Origin: Lathyrus oleraceus
Lineage: Eukaryota; Streptophyta; Magnoliopsida; Fabales; Fabaceae
Length of the DNA stretch: 64,000 nt
Direction: 5' to 3'
NCBI RefSeq assembly: GCF_024323335.1
Contig: NC_066581.1
Location: 33,166,699-33,230,698, forward strand
A program made the position numbers and the translations under genes. Below, one piece after another: positions 1 to 10,825 of this stretch. The notes beneath the pieces are model-generated. The model was given only the letters and a program-made list of their open reading frames with translations. It was not told the origin of the DNA and searched no databases. Position 1 is the first letter of the stretch, and every line of letters starts with the position of its first letter.

Positions 1-182
1 GAATAAAATAGTCCAGGCAAAAGTGGGCATCCCGACGAACCGAAAAAAAAAAGGAAAAGGTTCGGGCAAAAATTAGGGATATAAAGAGAAAAACTGTACA
101 CCCGGCAAGTCGAAAACCCCGCAAGGGAGGCTTGGGCAAAAAAGGGTATCCCGGTGGACTGAAAACCCGAAGGGGCGGTCCA
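1..182 (+). promoter_or_regulatory. Hairpin array after the pol stop, element D
   Basis: Start of the 3' UTR of Ogre-type element D, whose pol lies outside the window. Three hairpins are complete: arms 36-41/59-64 (CGAACC/GGTTCG), 106-111/129-134 (CAAGTC/GGCTTG, one G-U pair) and 155-161/176-182 (TGGACTG/CGGTCCA, one G-U pair). The right arm of a fourth (GTCCAG, 11-16) is cut by the window edge. Each hairpin is followed by GGCAAAA and a TGGGNATCCCG-like linker. The same row occurs at 12170-12357 (element A) and 18627-18820 (element C) on the other strand. Function unknown. Confidence 0.75.
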
Positions 183-1053
183 GGCAAAAGAGGGATTGAA
201 ACGAACAACTGCGTCTAGCATGATCGTTTGTGTTTTGGATGTGACATGGATAATCCCCGACAGGGATCGGTCGGAAGCGTCTTGTTCAGAAGGCAGAAAG
301 TACGGAGAGTCTTGAGGACATATGGGGTGTAACTGAGTTGGAACTCGATGAGATCACGGGTTCACATTGCCATTAGGATAGATTTTCCTTTTATGCACAA
401 TTACCTCTTTTCAGGAATTGCTTCCTGTGTATTGCTCAGTTCGAGCCACCTTTTTCAATCAAATAAAATGCATATTCAGTAAAATAATTTTGTTTTTGTT
501 TTCATTACTGCTTTGATTGCAAAAACATCCGTTTATTTTGATAAAGAATCTTTGCATTTTGATACATGGAGGTCCCTTCCTATGCATGCTTATAAGATTG
601 AAAGCTTGAAATCTTATTCGGAAGGTTGAGTGACCCAAGTGTTGAAGTTTTGGCACGCCTGGGGCACGTTTTTATCTAACGATCTCTTTTGCAGGGGCTG
701 TTAGATATTTTCACTCACTTGCAGGTTGTGATGTGAAGCTTTTGAGAAAAAGATCCCCGTGGAGTCCAGTCAGGGACGTGGGATAGAAAAATGGTGAAAA
801 GACGACGAAAGACGTGCGGCGATCCTTGAGAATTAATCAAGAAGACTCTTCAAAGTCTGGAGACTGGAAAGTTTGTATGAATCCAAGGAGTTCGATCTCC
901 GTGGAGTACGGAGAAGTCGAGAATACAAGGTGATGAACCAGAAAAGTCCAGACAAGTCTGGGAGCTCTCAAAAGTGGAAAGCTGACACTGGATTTAGATG
1001 TTGAATACCATGGTTCGACGAGTCGACGGGTGTTCTGTGCCAGACTTTCCTGG
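183..1053 (+). other. 3' UTR of element D, no gene seen
   Basis: Non-coding stretch between the hairpin array and the repeat-rich part of D's 3' UTR. It aligns in general character with 11690-12160 (A) and 18070-18600 (C). Only short chance reading frames are present. Confidence 0.55.
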
Positions 1054-1465
1054 TTTCCCCAAGCAGAGTTGGGATTGTTACCTCCCTAGCAGATTCAAGG
1101 TCTGTATCTTCCCTAGCAGGGTCGGGATGGTTATCTCCTCAGCAGGTTTTAGATCGGTGTTTCCTCAGCAGCCAGGCCTGAAGGTTACTATTTCCCCAAC
1201 GGAGGGGCCTGAAGGTTGCTATTTCCCGTAGCACGGCGGAGCTTGTATATTTCCCCAGCAAGTCGAAGATTGTTGTTTTCCCCGCAGAGTGTGTTAGTGG
1301 TTTGTTCCCCAGCGAAGTCCCTGAACGGATCGGGTTCAGCGGAGGTCTTCCCCGGTGAGGGTTGTCTTTTCCTCAGCAGCAGTGCTATTCCCCAACAGGG
1401 TGGAGATTGAAGTGTTGTCGAGTTCCTCAGCAGAGTGCATCGAGCTCCCCAGAAGAGTCCCTTGA
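1054..1465 (+). repeat. Degenerate TTCCCCAGCAGAGT repeats in D 3' UTR
   Basis: About 14 irregularly spaced copies of a motif close to TTCCCCAGCAGAGTNG, for example at 1054-1073, 1109-1126, 1250-1265 and 1423-1438. The sense strand of this motif equals the 3' end of the primer tRNA deduced from the Ogre primer binding sites in this window (TCCCCAGCAGAGTCGCCA), so it is complementary to the PBS. Corresponding motifs occur in the 3' UTRs of elements A and C. Confidence 0.7.
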
Positions 1466-1736
1466 GGGGGATACTTTTTATGCATTCATCATTTGGAGAA
1501 GCATAGCATATTGCATAGTTCATTGCGTAGCATTTCCATGGTTATGGAGCATTACGCTGAAAAAATTCATGCATCATCCTTGCAAGCATAAACTAGTCTC
1601 AAGCCGTGGTTACCGTTTGAGGTTTGGTTTCGATGGAAGTTGGAAGGTGTTACTCTGAGGAGTTCAGCATCGTGATTTTGGATCAACAACATTCCCCAGT
1701 TAGTCCCCGACAAGCGTCTGTCTTGTTTTGACGTAT

Positions 1737-2330
1737 GTAGACGTCATTCTTGCGATACCAGTAAGTGTCGTGTCGATCCTCGTAATGTTTGCTTTCTTGG
1801 GTGTCAGTAAACATCATTGTTCGATGTCAGTAAACGTCGATTTCCTTCCCAGTCATCAGTAAATGTCTGGTCGAATATATTTTCTTCGATGTCAGTAAAC
1901 ATCATTGTTCGATGTCAGTAAACGTCGAGTTTCCTCCCAGTCACTGGTCAATGTCTGGTCGAGTATTTTCTTTGGTGTCAGTAAACATCACTATTCGATG
2001 TCAGTAAACGTCGATTTCCTTCCCAGTCATTGGTAAATGTCTGGTCGAGTATCTTTCCTTCGGTGTCAGTAAACATCATTGTTCGATGTCAGTAAACGTC
2101 GAGTTCCTTCCCAGTCATCAGTAAATGTCTAGTCGAATATCCTTTCTTTGGTGTCAGTAAACATCATTGTTCGATGTCAGTAAACGTCGAGTTCCTTCCC
2201 AGTCATCAGTAAATGTCTGGTCGAATATCCTTTCTTTGGTGTTAGTAAACATCATTGTTCGATGTCAGTAAATGTCGAGTTCCTTCCCAGTCATCAGTAA
2301 ATGTCTGGTCGAATACCCTCTGATATGTCG
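1737..2330 (+). repeat. Tandem repeat of about 88 bp in D 3' UTR
   Basis: Roughly six copies of a unit of about 88 bp built from short sub-motifs of the type TCAGTAAAYRTC. Copies begin near 1822, 1911, 1997, 2084, 2173 and 2258. Hypervariable tandem arrays in the 3' UTR are an established property of Ogre/Tat elements and a known source of legume satellites. The short reading frames across this array are not genes. Confidence 0.85.
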
Positions 2331-2569
2331 CCATCAAAGTGGTGGTTGGTGTTATTTCCGGCATTGCCAACGGAATTATCACAAGAAAATGGAGAACGAG
2401 GTTCATTGTTTGGCAACAAGAGTAATATGAAGTTGTGGGGTTCAAGAAAAGAAAAAATATAATAATCCCCAGCGGAGCGCAAATTGTTCGTCTGTTCTTG
2501 GTATTCAATCACTCTTCACCCTGATCATCTGAAAGCCGAGGCTATTCATATCGACAGGTTCACAGTGGA

Positions 2570-2584
2570 TTGAATAGGGGCAGC
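2570..2584 (+). promoter_or_regulatory. Polypurine tract of element D
   Basis: TTGAATAGGGGCAGC lies directly before the LTR start TGTAACACC at 2585. The same sequence abuts the 3' LTRs of A (9583-9599) and C (16318-16334) in the opposite orientation. It is the expected plus-strand primer site. Confidence 0.85.
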
Positions 2585-4961
2585 TGTAACACCTCAAAAT
2601 TTTCCCTCCTTTCTTGGGACTAGCTTAGCATATTGCATTTCATTTTTAGGACATTAGGCATTTGCATATTGCATATCATGTGGCTAAACAAGTAAGTCAT
2701 CCTCCTAAGTCTTTCTCAGAAGATAGTGAGGTTAAGAGATTCAAGCCTGAGGGTCTTCATAAATTGCCTGATTAACCATCTGAGGGTTTGTGCTTCAACT
2801 AGGGTTTTCCTGATCCTTCCAGGAGGTTGAGCATTATCTTATTGGCAAGGGTACATCATCATCATCATGGTTATTTCATCTTCAAGGGGTTCATTATTCA
2901 TGCTCAGGTTCCTTGGGATTAGGGTTTTGACCTCTGGTCAACCCTAATCAATTGCATTCTTTCAGTCAGGGTTCCTCAAGGAAATTGGGTTTATTTGCTT
3001 GGATGAGGATCATATGATTATTATGTGGAGCTTACAAGAGCTAGGGGTTCATTTTGGAGCCATTTCATCAAGTGGTTGAGGCTCAGGCTGATAAGAGCAT
3101 TTCTAAGTCATTTGAGGACCTAGAAAGTCAACAGAAAGTCAACTGAGGGCTAGGAGGTGGAGAAATGAGTTTCAACATCTCATTCATGTTCAAAAGGGGC
3201 TTATTAATCATGTCAAGTGCTTATCTTGAAGAATTTGAGGTCAGATCAAAACTTTCCAAAAATGGAAAGTGACCTATAATTGGAAGTTTCCCAAAATGGA
3301 AAGTTTTTTATTCAAATTCAACTTGATCTTGCATCATCAGAGAAGCTTCAAATGAAATTTTTCCCAACATGAAAGTTGAAGATCTCTCTCTCCCATTTCC
3401 AAAAAGTCCAACATCATGAGTTTATGATGAATGGTTGAGGAGATATGATCAAATCATTGCCAAGTGTACATGAAACTTCAAAAGGGCATAACTTTTGATT
3501 CATAACTCCAAATTTGGTGGTTCTTTTTGCAAAATGCTTGTCATGACATGAAGTTTCCAAAACATCCATCACATTACATGAAATTTGAACCTATGATCAT
3601 TTGCTTATTCATGAAGATTTTGGAGGGAAAATCATAAATTTAAAATTGGTGCATCATGAGAACTTTTTGCCATTGCCAATGTGTTTAAAAAATGATTTTG
3701 AGTGACTTTGATCAAGCACATGGCACTGTTCACGTCCATTTACTACATGCACCATGCAAAATTTCAATTTTTGTCACCACATCTTATCTTGATTAATTTC
3801 AACTTAACTTTGATTAATTTTAATTAAAATAGGATTAGCATATGGTATATATACTAAATCATAACAGAATTTCAAGAGGTTAATCACGATTCACCATTTC
3901 TAGATCTAGTTTTCATTTCCCTCCAAAATTTTCTCCTAATCATAATTCAAATTTTCATCACATAACATACCAATTTTCTTCCATATTCTTGTTCCTTGGT
4001 GTGGATTTAGCATAGATCAAGCATTGGATCTTCAAGATTGGACTAGAATTGTGCATGTGGAGCTCAAGAACATAACCATGGCATTTGAGATTTAAGCAAG
4101 ATCTACACGTTTCCAAGCCTCAATTTCATCATCAAACTTCATAACAAGTGGTTAGGAGTGGATTTGCATGCTTGCTTGGCCTTGGATCTGCAGAATTCAA
4201 GAACTGACCTTCAAGAGGTCACATTTTCGATCACCTTAATTCTCTGTTTTATGTACATAATCTTGTAGATCTTGTTGTGGTGAGAATTCTGATATAAATT
4301 TCGTGCGATTTGGATAAAAATTGAGTGAGATATGATGATTTCAAGTTTAGATCTAGAAACTTCTTTGCTTCGATTCAGAAAATCCATGGAGATTTAGGCT
4401 TAGATAATATGATATTTGAATTCTACATTGAAAGAGCTTTCCAACGATATATAATTTGTAAAAATCTGAGAAATTCTGGAAATTCTGGAAAATTCTGGAT
4501 GAACTTCATCTTGTTCATCATCATCTTCATGAAGAAGATGAAGATCTTCATCTTAGCGACGCCCTAGCGTCCGCATCTGACCGTCGCTAGCATGAGGCTA
4601 GGGTTCGCTGCAAAACGGCGCCGTTTCATTGAGGCGCGCTCACATTCAAATTCGGACCAAGTTCGAATCCTGGTGGCAGCAGTATTTCAAATGTTTTCTC
4701 ACTTTAGCCTTTTCCCTCCAATTTCCATGTTATGTTCATTTTCACTTCAAATTTTTTATGCTAACTTCTAAAAATCATATCAAATTGAAAAATGCCTCAA
4801 ATCATTCCCAATTTTTTGCAAAATGATCCTCTGTTTGTCTAGTTTTTATGATGGTGAATTTTGAAGTTGTGCATGGCTGGAATTTTGTTTGCTCTAGGTT
4901 TATTGAACAAAGGTGCATTTGTGACCTTGCCTTACTCTTTCTATTGTGAAATGCTTGATTT
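2585..4961 (+). repeat. 3' LTR of Ogre-type element D, first part
   Basis: Begins with TGTAACACC next to the polypurine tract. A TATA box (TATATATA) lies at 3846-3853. The sequence from about 3240 is clearly related to LTR E0 (39690 onward) and LTR F (61690 onward). At 4611-4624 there is a perfect 14-bp palindrome, AAACGGCGCCGTTT. Similarity to E0 stops at about 4961, where truncated unit B starts, and the LTR continues at 33202. With the second part the retained length is about 4.3 kb, in the range of the long Ogre LTRs of Fabeae. The short reading frames inside are not genes. Confidence 0.85.
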
Positions 4962-5224
4962 TAATGCAATGCCATGTTTATCAAATCCAAAAGGTATTCT
5001 ACCCCCTTGATTCCAGTCTCACATCAGGCGAATAGTGCAAGAAGACTGAGTCATGGATAAACTTCTGAGATCAAGATGCAACAAAGGGAAACCAACATAC
5101 AAATGAGTTCCAGGAAAGGGGCCTTAGCCAAAAGTACATCAAAAGAGGATCCCCATAACAAGCCTGTGGATTATCACTACACAGCGACAAAACAAAAAGT
5201 AAAGGGAGGAACATAAACCAGGGA

Positions 5225-7075
5225 TCAACCTCCTGTATACAACCCATAAGGACTGCTCCTCACTTCATCCAGTAATGCCACCGTGTCGGGATGATCTGGA
5301 GATTCTGTCAAATGCCGGATAAGCAGATTCCTCTTGTGAATGATCCCATCCAATTCGTTGATGTGCTCTCTGTAGTAATTCCTATCATCTTCTCCGAATA
5401 CCTCTTCAAGTCTGGATTTCTTCAAACCTGCCAACACCTTGAGTTCTTCAATCTGTCCTCGAGCCTCATGGAGTTGATCTGTGATGTAGCCATTAGTAGA
5501 ACGGGCGCACAGAAGCTCATTGTTTTTCCCCTTCAGCAAAGTCGTCAATTTCTCTATCTGACCAGTCAGTTCGGCTACTATCTCTTCCTCCTTTGCCTTC
5601 CGAGAAGTTGAAAATGCATCCCATTGCTCCTGCCACCCAGCTAATTTACCATGAGCATCTACTAACTGCTGCTTGACTCGCCTCAACTCAGAACTGGATG
5701 ATCTCAAGGCTTCGTTTGTCTTCCTGAAGAAGTCCGCCTCCACAACAAATCTCCTCTCTGCTTCCTTTTGCACTCTGACGGCTTCCCCCTTCTGATATTC
5801 TGCCTCATGGAATTGATGCATACAGTCTTGCAACTTCTCGCTTAACTCTGAGTTCTCGGCTTGAAGTCCCTCCATGGCACTCTTCAACTTGTCGTACTCC
5901 TCTCGGCTCACCATTGTTGACTGCTCAGGAGTAGGTGGATACAAAGGTTCTTCAATAGTGAACGGCAGACCAAACTCTTCGACTCTTCCTTGGAGCCACT
6001 CTTCATACCGAGGGTAAGTTCTACAATCTCCTTTTCCAAGGACGGTTCTTCCTCTCTTGATCACCTTGAGCCAGGCCTCAGCTGCCTTACGGGATACCGT
6101 CAAATCAGGCGAAGAATGGAAAAACAGAGATTCTTCCACATCCTTTTCCAAAGGCGGAGTTCTTAAAGCATATCCAAACTGTCTAACTGCTACAGAAGGA
6201 TTATAGTTGATTCCTCCTCTTCTTCCTACCAACGGAACATTTGGGAAGTTCCCACAACTATGAATAATATCTGCCCGAAGCAAGCTCCGGTCGGACCACC
6301 AAGGAATATCTTCAGCTCTCAACCCCATCAATCTCTTCGACCAACTCAACGAGTCCTTGACATTAACGAACACTCCTGATTTGGGTAGGTGAGAACTGAA
6401 CCACCTATAAAACAAAGGCACACAACAATTCAACAATCCCCCTTTTCTATTCTTATTTCTGTGGTGCACTGAATGAAAGAAATCTCCTAGCAAGGTCGGT
6501 ACGGGATTTCTCAACACGAAGAGGCGTATTGCGTCCATGTCCACAAATTTGGCGACATTAGGGAACAAGACAATCCCATACATGCAAAGAGCCAACACAG
6601 CATTGAAACCCCTCTGGTTACCGTCTTCCAGCTTCTTCTTTGCTTCTCCCAGTAAGAAACTCAGATGAAAACCACTAACCTCTCCCTTCTGACACATATT
6701 AGCCTTCCAGACTGATTCCTCCAAATATGTGGCTGAAGCAACCATGCTGAGATCGGGCAGAAACTCAGAACTGTAGAACAATAACTGTGACCTGATAGGA
6801 ACTCTGAGAAAACTGGCAATCTCCTCCAGAGTAGGGACCAAGATATAATCCGGGAATGTGAAACACCTCAATGGAGGGTCATAGAACTGTAGCAGTGTGA
6901 ATAGGGCGTCATGTTGATCTTTGGAAAGAACCGTGACGAAACTTAGAATCAGACCGTAATCCTCTCGGAATCCTTCTAGAGAACCAGGATCCATTAACTG
7001 CATCAACTATTGGATGGGCTCCAGACAGACCACCGGAAACTTGTAGGCGACAAGTCTCTTTCTGCCAATATCCAT
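5225..7075 (-). pseudogene. Ogre ORF1 protein, copy in unit B, nonsense codon
   Basis: Copy of the Ogre-specific ORF1, which precedes gag and whose function is not established. The start is set at the Met of MDIGRKRL as in unit A; the reading frame would give about 616 residues, but codon 23 is TAG (7007-7009) where unit A has CAG. A second Met just after the stop leaves an open frame of 593 residues (5225-7003 plus). The N-terminal 340 or so residues resemble the plant mobile domain-like region of legume retroelement proteins. The rest, from about residue 380, is rich in Glu, Lys, Leu and Gln heptads and should form a coiled coil. About ten amino acids differ from copy A. Confidence 0.8.
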
Positions 7076-7965
7076 CTTAAGAGAACCAGAAAAACCCCGA
7101 CTGGAATCAAGAAGAAGATGTAAACCCCCTTGAAATGGATAAACATGTGTTAAATGATATGAATGCAAATGATGTGATGATGTGAATGCAATGCAATGGC
7201 ATGTCAATCAGGATTGTTGTATCTGCTTGAACATCTGTCGGGTTACACTGTCTGAAGAGAAAACCACTGAGGAATATAATACAAGATCAAAGCTCTGCTC
7301 CAGAAAACCGGGTTGGTTGGAGGTTAAGGTTTCCTGAATTTAGCCCGCCCCTCACTGGTAGGTTCTAAGAACAGAAGTTCGTCAACTTCAGCCCTTCAGT
7401 CGCGAATAATACGTTTACCACTGAAGGTTTGACATTATTACGGGATAAAAGACCTCCACTGACTCCCCTCAACAGGACATCCTAAAGCAAGTTCCCAGCC
7501 TCGGGGTCCTCGGATTGATCAGCGAGAATGCACCCACCAGAGCTAACATAATCACGTCTCGGAGGAGAGGCCTCGACTGAGTTCTCGGGAAATGGTCACC
7601 AGAGTCGACGATTTCTAAAGGAACATCATGTCGTTACGGAACATCCGTAGGACATAATATATCCAAGAGAAACCTCGTCTGGGTGTGGTTCTTCACGAAC
7701 GACTTAACGTAGCAACATGCCACGCAAGCCTCATGATCATCCACTCTAAAACCTGTGTGTACACTCAAGCCTGGGTAATGGGCTTATCTCTCGTAGAACA
7801 TCCCATCCCAACAAACAAACAACAGCTCCAACAGATACAGCAGATGAATGCAAGCAAGTAAGTAAATAAATGTACAAAAGCATGAACACCCAATGAACCA
7901 GAAATCACACAAGCTAGGAGGGACTCGCTTAGGGAAGATGGACCAGCAAGAGGTCAACTTCTTGG
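7076..7965 (-). other. 5' leader of unit B
   Basis: Untranslated region between the primer binding site and ORF1, nearly identical to 30711-31600 of unit A. No conserved coding potential is seen. Confidence 0.7.
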
Positions 7966-7983
7966 TCCCCAGCAGAGTCGCCA
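7966..7983 (-). promoter_or_regulatory. Primer binding site, unit B
   Basis: On the - strand TGGCGACTCTGCTGGGGA, two bases after the LTR end. Its complement ends in CCA and matches the 3' end expected of a plant tRNA-Arg, the primer reported for Ogre elements. The tRNA match is from knowledge of plant tRNAs and was not searched. Confidence 0.85.
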
Positions 7984-7985
7984 GC

Positions 7986-9582
7986 TGTTGCAACCTGAAA
8001 AATACAGTGCGCGAAAAAACAACCGGCGAAAGAAAAAGACAGAAGAGTCGCCACCGTGCGTTATTCATCCCAAAGGAGGGAAAGGAAACGCTCGAAGTAA
8101 ACCTGAAAAAGGAAAGGACAAGACGGGGTCTCGCAACCAAATCTTGGGTTCGGGAGTCGGTTATGCGAAGGGAAGGTATTAGCACCCCTACGCATCCATA
8201 GTACTCTACGGGATCCACTTTTGTGGTTTTTGTCTAAAGGGTGTGGGTTTACCTAATGTGTTTATTTACTAAAAAGGTTAAGAGAAATGACTCGTGCGGA
8301 TGTCGCATCCACTGCATACGTATCTCATCTGAATATGAGAATCAGAGTCTTCGTAGCTCGGCTGACCTATGGGTTGGGGGATGTGTGCTCGCTAAGACAT
8401 CGCGTCCTATGCCTACGCATCTCATCTGGAATGAGAATCAGAGAAAGCCGTAGTTCGGCTAACTACGGGGTTGTGGATTGGGTTTTGGACGAACGACGTC
8501 ACTACGCAATCTACCGGATGCTCGACCTTTGGAGACTTACTCGCCTGTAGTAGAAGGAGTAAACGTCTGTTATGGGTTTTAGGGTTTGGGATGCTCGAGG
8601 GCAAACAGGCAATCCTTGACGAAGGAACCGCGCTACATGTGGGGATATGAATACAAAACACAAAACATGTATCTCAAAATAAAATGCCACCAAGGGGCTC
8701 AAACATTGCCTCCTATCGAGGTCTTCCAGCTAAGAAAGCGATAAAGTACGAGAAAAGGAAAAAATTACCACACGGATAAAGATCCGAAGTTACAGCAATT
8801 AAAGGATTAGCAACCCTGAGATCTCTCCAGCTAGACCATCAAAGAAAATCAGTCAATACGATTAATCAGGATAAACCTCCGGATGGTATCCCTGCAAGAG
8901 TATGTGAGCCCTCACGAAAAAAACTCAACAAACAGGTTAGAGAAACAAAATAGGGTAACCAAGAGTTGCCCCTAAATCAAAATGTAACCACATGAATAAT
9001 TCCATCAAAATTCACAAAAAAAACTCACAAAAAGCAACCAAGGGTAGGAGGCCTAAACCTCTTGTCAAACACATGCATCAAAAGGGTATCAAATTCACCC
9101 ATAATACCTCATACATTTAGAGCATTCAAATTAAAGGCATAGAGATGATGGATATAGGGCAAACCTGATTGGAGAGATTGATTAAAATTAAATGGTACGG
9201 CCGAATCTGCAAAGTAGTACTAGGGTTTGTGTGAGGCGAAGTGAACTTCTCAGGGCTGCCTGAAGGTCGCTGCAGAGTAGTTCCTAGGTTTCCTTCTCTC
9301 AAAATCTTTCTCCAGTGAATCTCCCAGTGTAACTCCAAGTGTAACTCCAAGTGTGTTTTCCTCTACTGAAACTTCAGTATTTATAGACTGATTTTCGTGG
9401 GTAGTGGGCTCAAATGAGGGAGACCCAAGTCCAAAAAAATTTTTTATATTTTATTTATTTATTTATTTTTAACTTTTTTTTTTCGTTTTTTTTTCTTTTT
9501 TTTTCTTTTTTTTTCGTTTTCTGTTTTTTTTTTTTTTTTTTTTTTTTTAGGAAAAATGAAGGGTAAATTTTGGGGTATTACA
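7986..9582 (-). repeat. LTR shared by units A and B
   Basis: 1,597 bp, on the - strand TGTAATACCCC to GGTTGCAACA. It is flanked on the right by the polypurine tract of A and on the left by the primer binding site of B, so it serves as 3' LTR of A and 5' LTR of B. TATA box on the - strand at 9378-9385 (TATAAATA). By eye it differs from LTR 31621-33201 at about nine single bases plus small indels in the T-rich tract and a short duplication. It contains two copies of a conserved hairpin (8323-8340 and 8420-8436) and a primer-site-like motif at 8045-8054. Confidence 0.92.
9430..9550 (-). repeat. A-rich homopolymer tract in U3
   Basis: About 120 bp of almost pure T on the + strand, interrupted by single C or G, close to the 5' end of the LTR. 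The matching tract in the partner LTR (33055-33170) differs in length and interruptions. Confidence 0.8.
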
Positions 9583-9599
9583 GCTGCCCCTATTCAATC
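9583..9599 (-). promoter_or_regulatory. Polypurine tract of unit A
   Basis: On the - strand GATTGAATAGGGGCAGC directly next to the LTR. Identical core to D and C. Confidence 0.85.
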
Positions 9600-9840
9600 A
9601 ACTGGAGACCCGGAAAGAAGATGGCAGCTGCTTTCGTACTTTCGAGGTATCAAGGGATTGAATACAATAAAAGCCCAACAATTTGCACTGAAGTGAAGTG
9701 AAGTAACAATGTCTGTCAGAATCGGCAAAGAGGTGGTCTTGAAAGAAGAATCCGTCTGGTACGGTGAGAGTCAGTCTGAATACCGAAAAAGAATATTAAC
9801 TTGGATACCAAAATAAATGGTAACACAGAAATAACCATGG

Positions 9841-10248
9841 CCTGAATGCCACAAGTTGCATCGACCTGAACGTCGGAAACTTCTTCGATCTGAACATCGG
9901 AAAATTGGCCTGAATGCCACAAGTTGCATCGACCTGAACGTCGGAAACTTCTTCGATCTGAACATCGGAAAATTGGCCTGAATGCCACAAGTTGCATCGA
10001 CCTGAACGTCGGAAACTTCTTCGATCTGAACATCGGAAAACTGGCCTGAATGCCACAAGTTGCATCGACCTGAACGTCGGAAACTTCTTCGATCTGAACA
10101 TCGGAAAATTGACCTGAATGCCACAAGTTGCATCGACCTGAACGTCAGAAACTTCTTCGATCTAAACATCGGAAAATTGGCCTGAATGCCACAAGTTGCA
10201 TCGACCTGAACGTCGGAAACTTCTTCGATCTGGACATCGGAAAACTGG
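9841..10248 (-). repeat. 68-bp tandem array in A 3' UTR
   Basis: Six copies with starts at 9841, 9909, 9977, 10045, 10113 and 10181, exact 68-bp spacing, one to a few differences per copy. The unit is built from the same short words (TCGATCTGAAYATCGGAAA) as the neighbouring 36-bp array. Translations of the array are spurious. Confidence 0.95.
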
Positions 10249-10825
10249 CCTGAACGCCACTTCGGTCTGAATACCAGAAATTGGCCTGAACGCCACTTCG
10301 ATCTGAATATCGGAAATTGGCCTGAACGCCACTTCGATCTGAATATCGGAAATTGGCCTGAACGCCACTTCGATCTGAATATCGGAAATTGGCCTGAACG
10401 CCACTTCGATCTGAATATCGGAAATTGGCCTGAACGTCACTTCGATCTGAATATCGGAAATTGGCCTGAATGCCACTTCGATCTGAATATCGGAAATTGG
10501 CCTGAACGCCACTTCGATCTGAATATCAGAAATTGGCCTGAACGCCACTTCGATCTGAATATCGGAAATTGGCCTGAACGCCACTTCGATCTGAATATCG
10601 GAAATTGGCCTGAATGCCACTTCGGTCTAAATACCGGAAACTGGCCTGAACGCCACTTCGATCTGAATATCGAAAAACTGGCCTGAACGCCACTTCGGTC
10701 TGAATACCGGAAACTGGCCTGAACGCCACTTCGATCTGAATATCGGAAATTGGCCTGAACGCCACTTCGATCTGAATATCGAAAATTGGCCTGAACGCCA
10801 CTTCGGTCTGAATACCGGAAAAACT
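10249..10825 (-). repeat. 36-bp tandem array in A 3' UTR
   Basis: Sixteen copies of a 36-bp unit (one 37, one 35) beginning CCTGAACGCCACTTCG, with starts from 10249 to 10789. Two variants alternate (CGATCTGAATATCGG and CGGTCTGAATACCGG), each able to pair CGAT with ATCG or CCGG-type ends. It directly adjoins the 68-bp array, which looks like a higher-order derivative. Confidence 0.95.

Larger units (their letters stand above)
4962..7985 (-). mobile_element. Truncated Ogre-like unit B (PBS and ORF1 only)
   Basis: Read on the - strand: primer binding site at 7983-7966, a 5' leader, then ORF1, then about 260 bp ending at 4962. The whole stretch is nearly identical to unit A (28598-31620). It shares LTR 7986-9582 with unit A, giving the order LTR, internal A, LTR, partial internal B. 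Gag, pol and the far LTR of B are missing, together with roughly 470 bp of the host LTR D (judged from LTR E0). Confidence 0.85.

Noticed and set aside
9841..10825. Regularly spaced repeats resembling a CRISPR array
   Set aside because: Units are contiguous without unique spacers, lie in a plant retroelement 3' UTR, and no cas genes exist.
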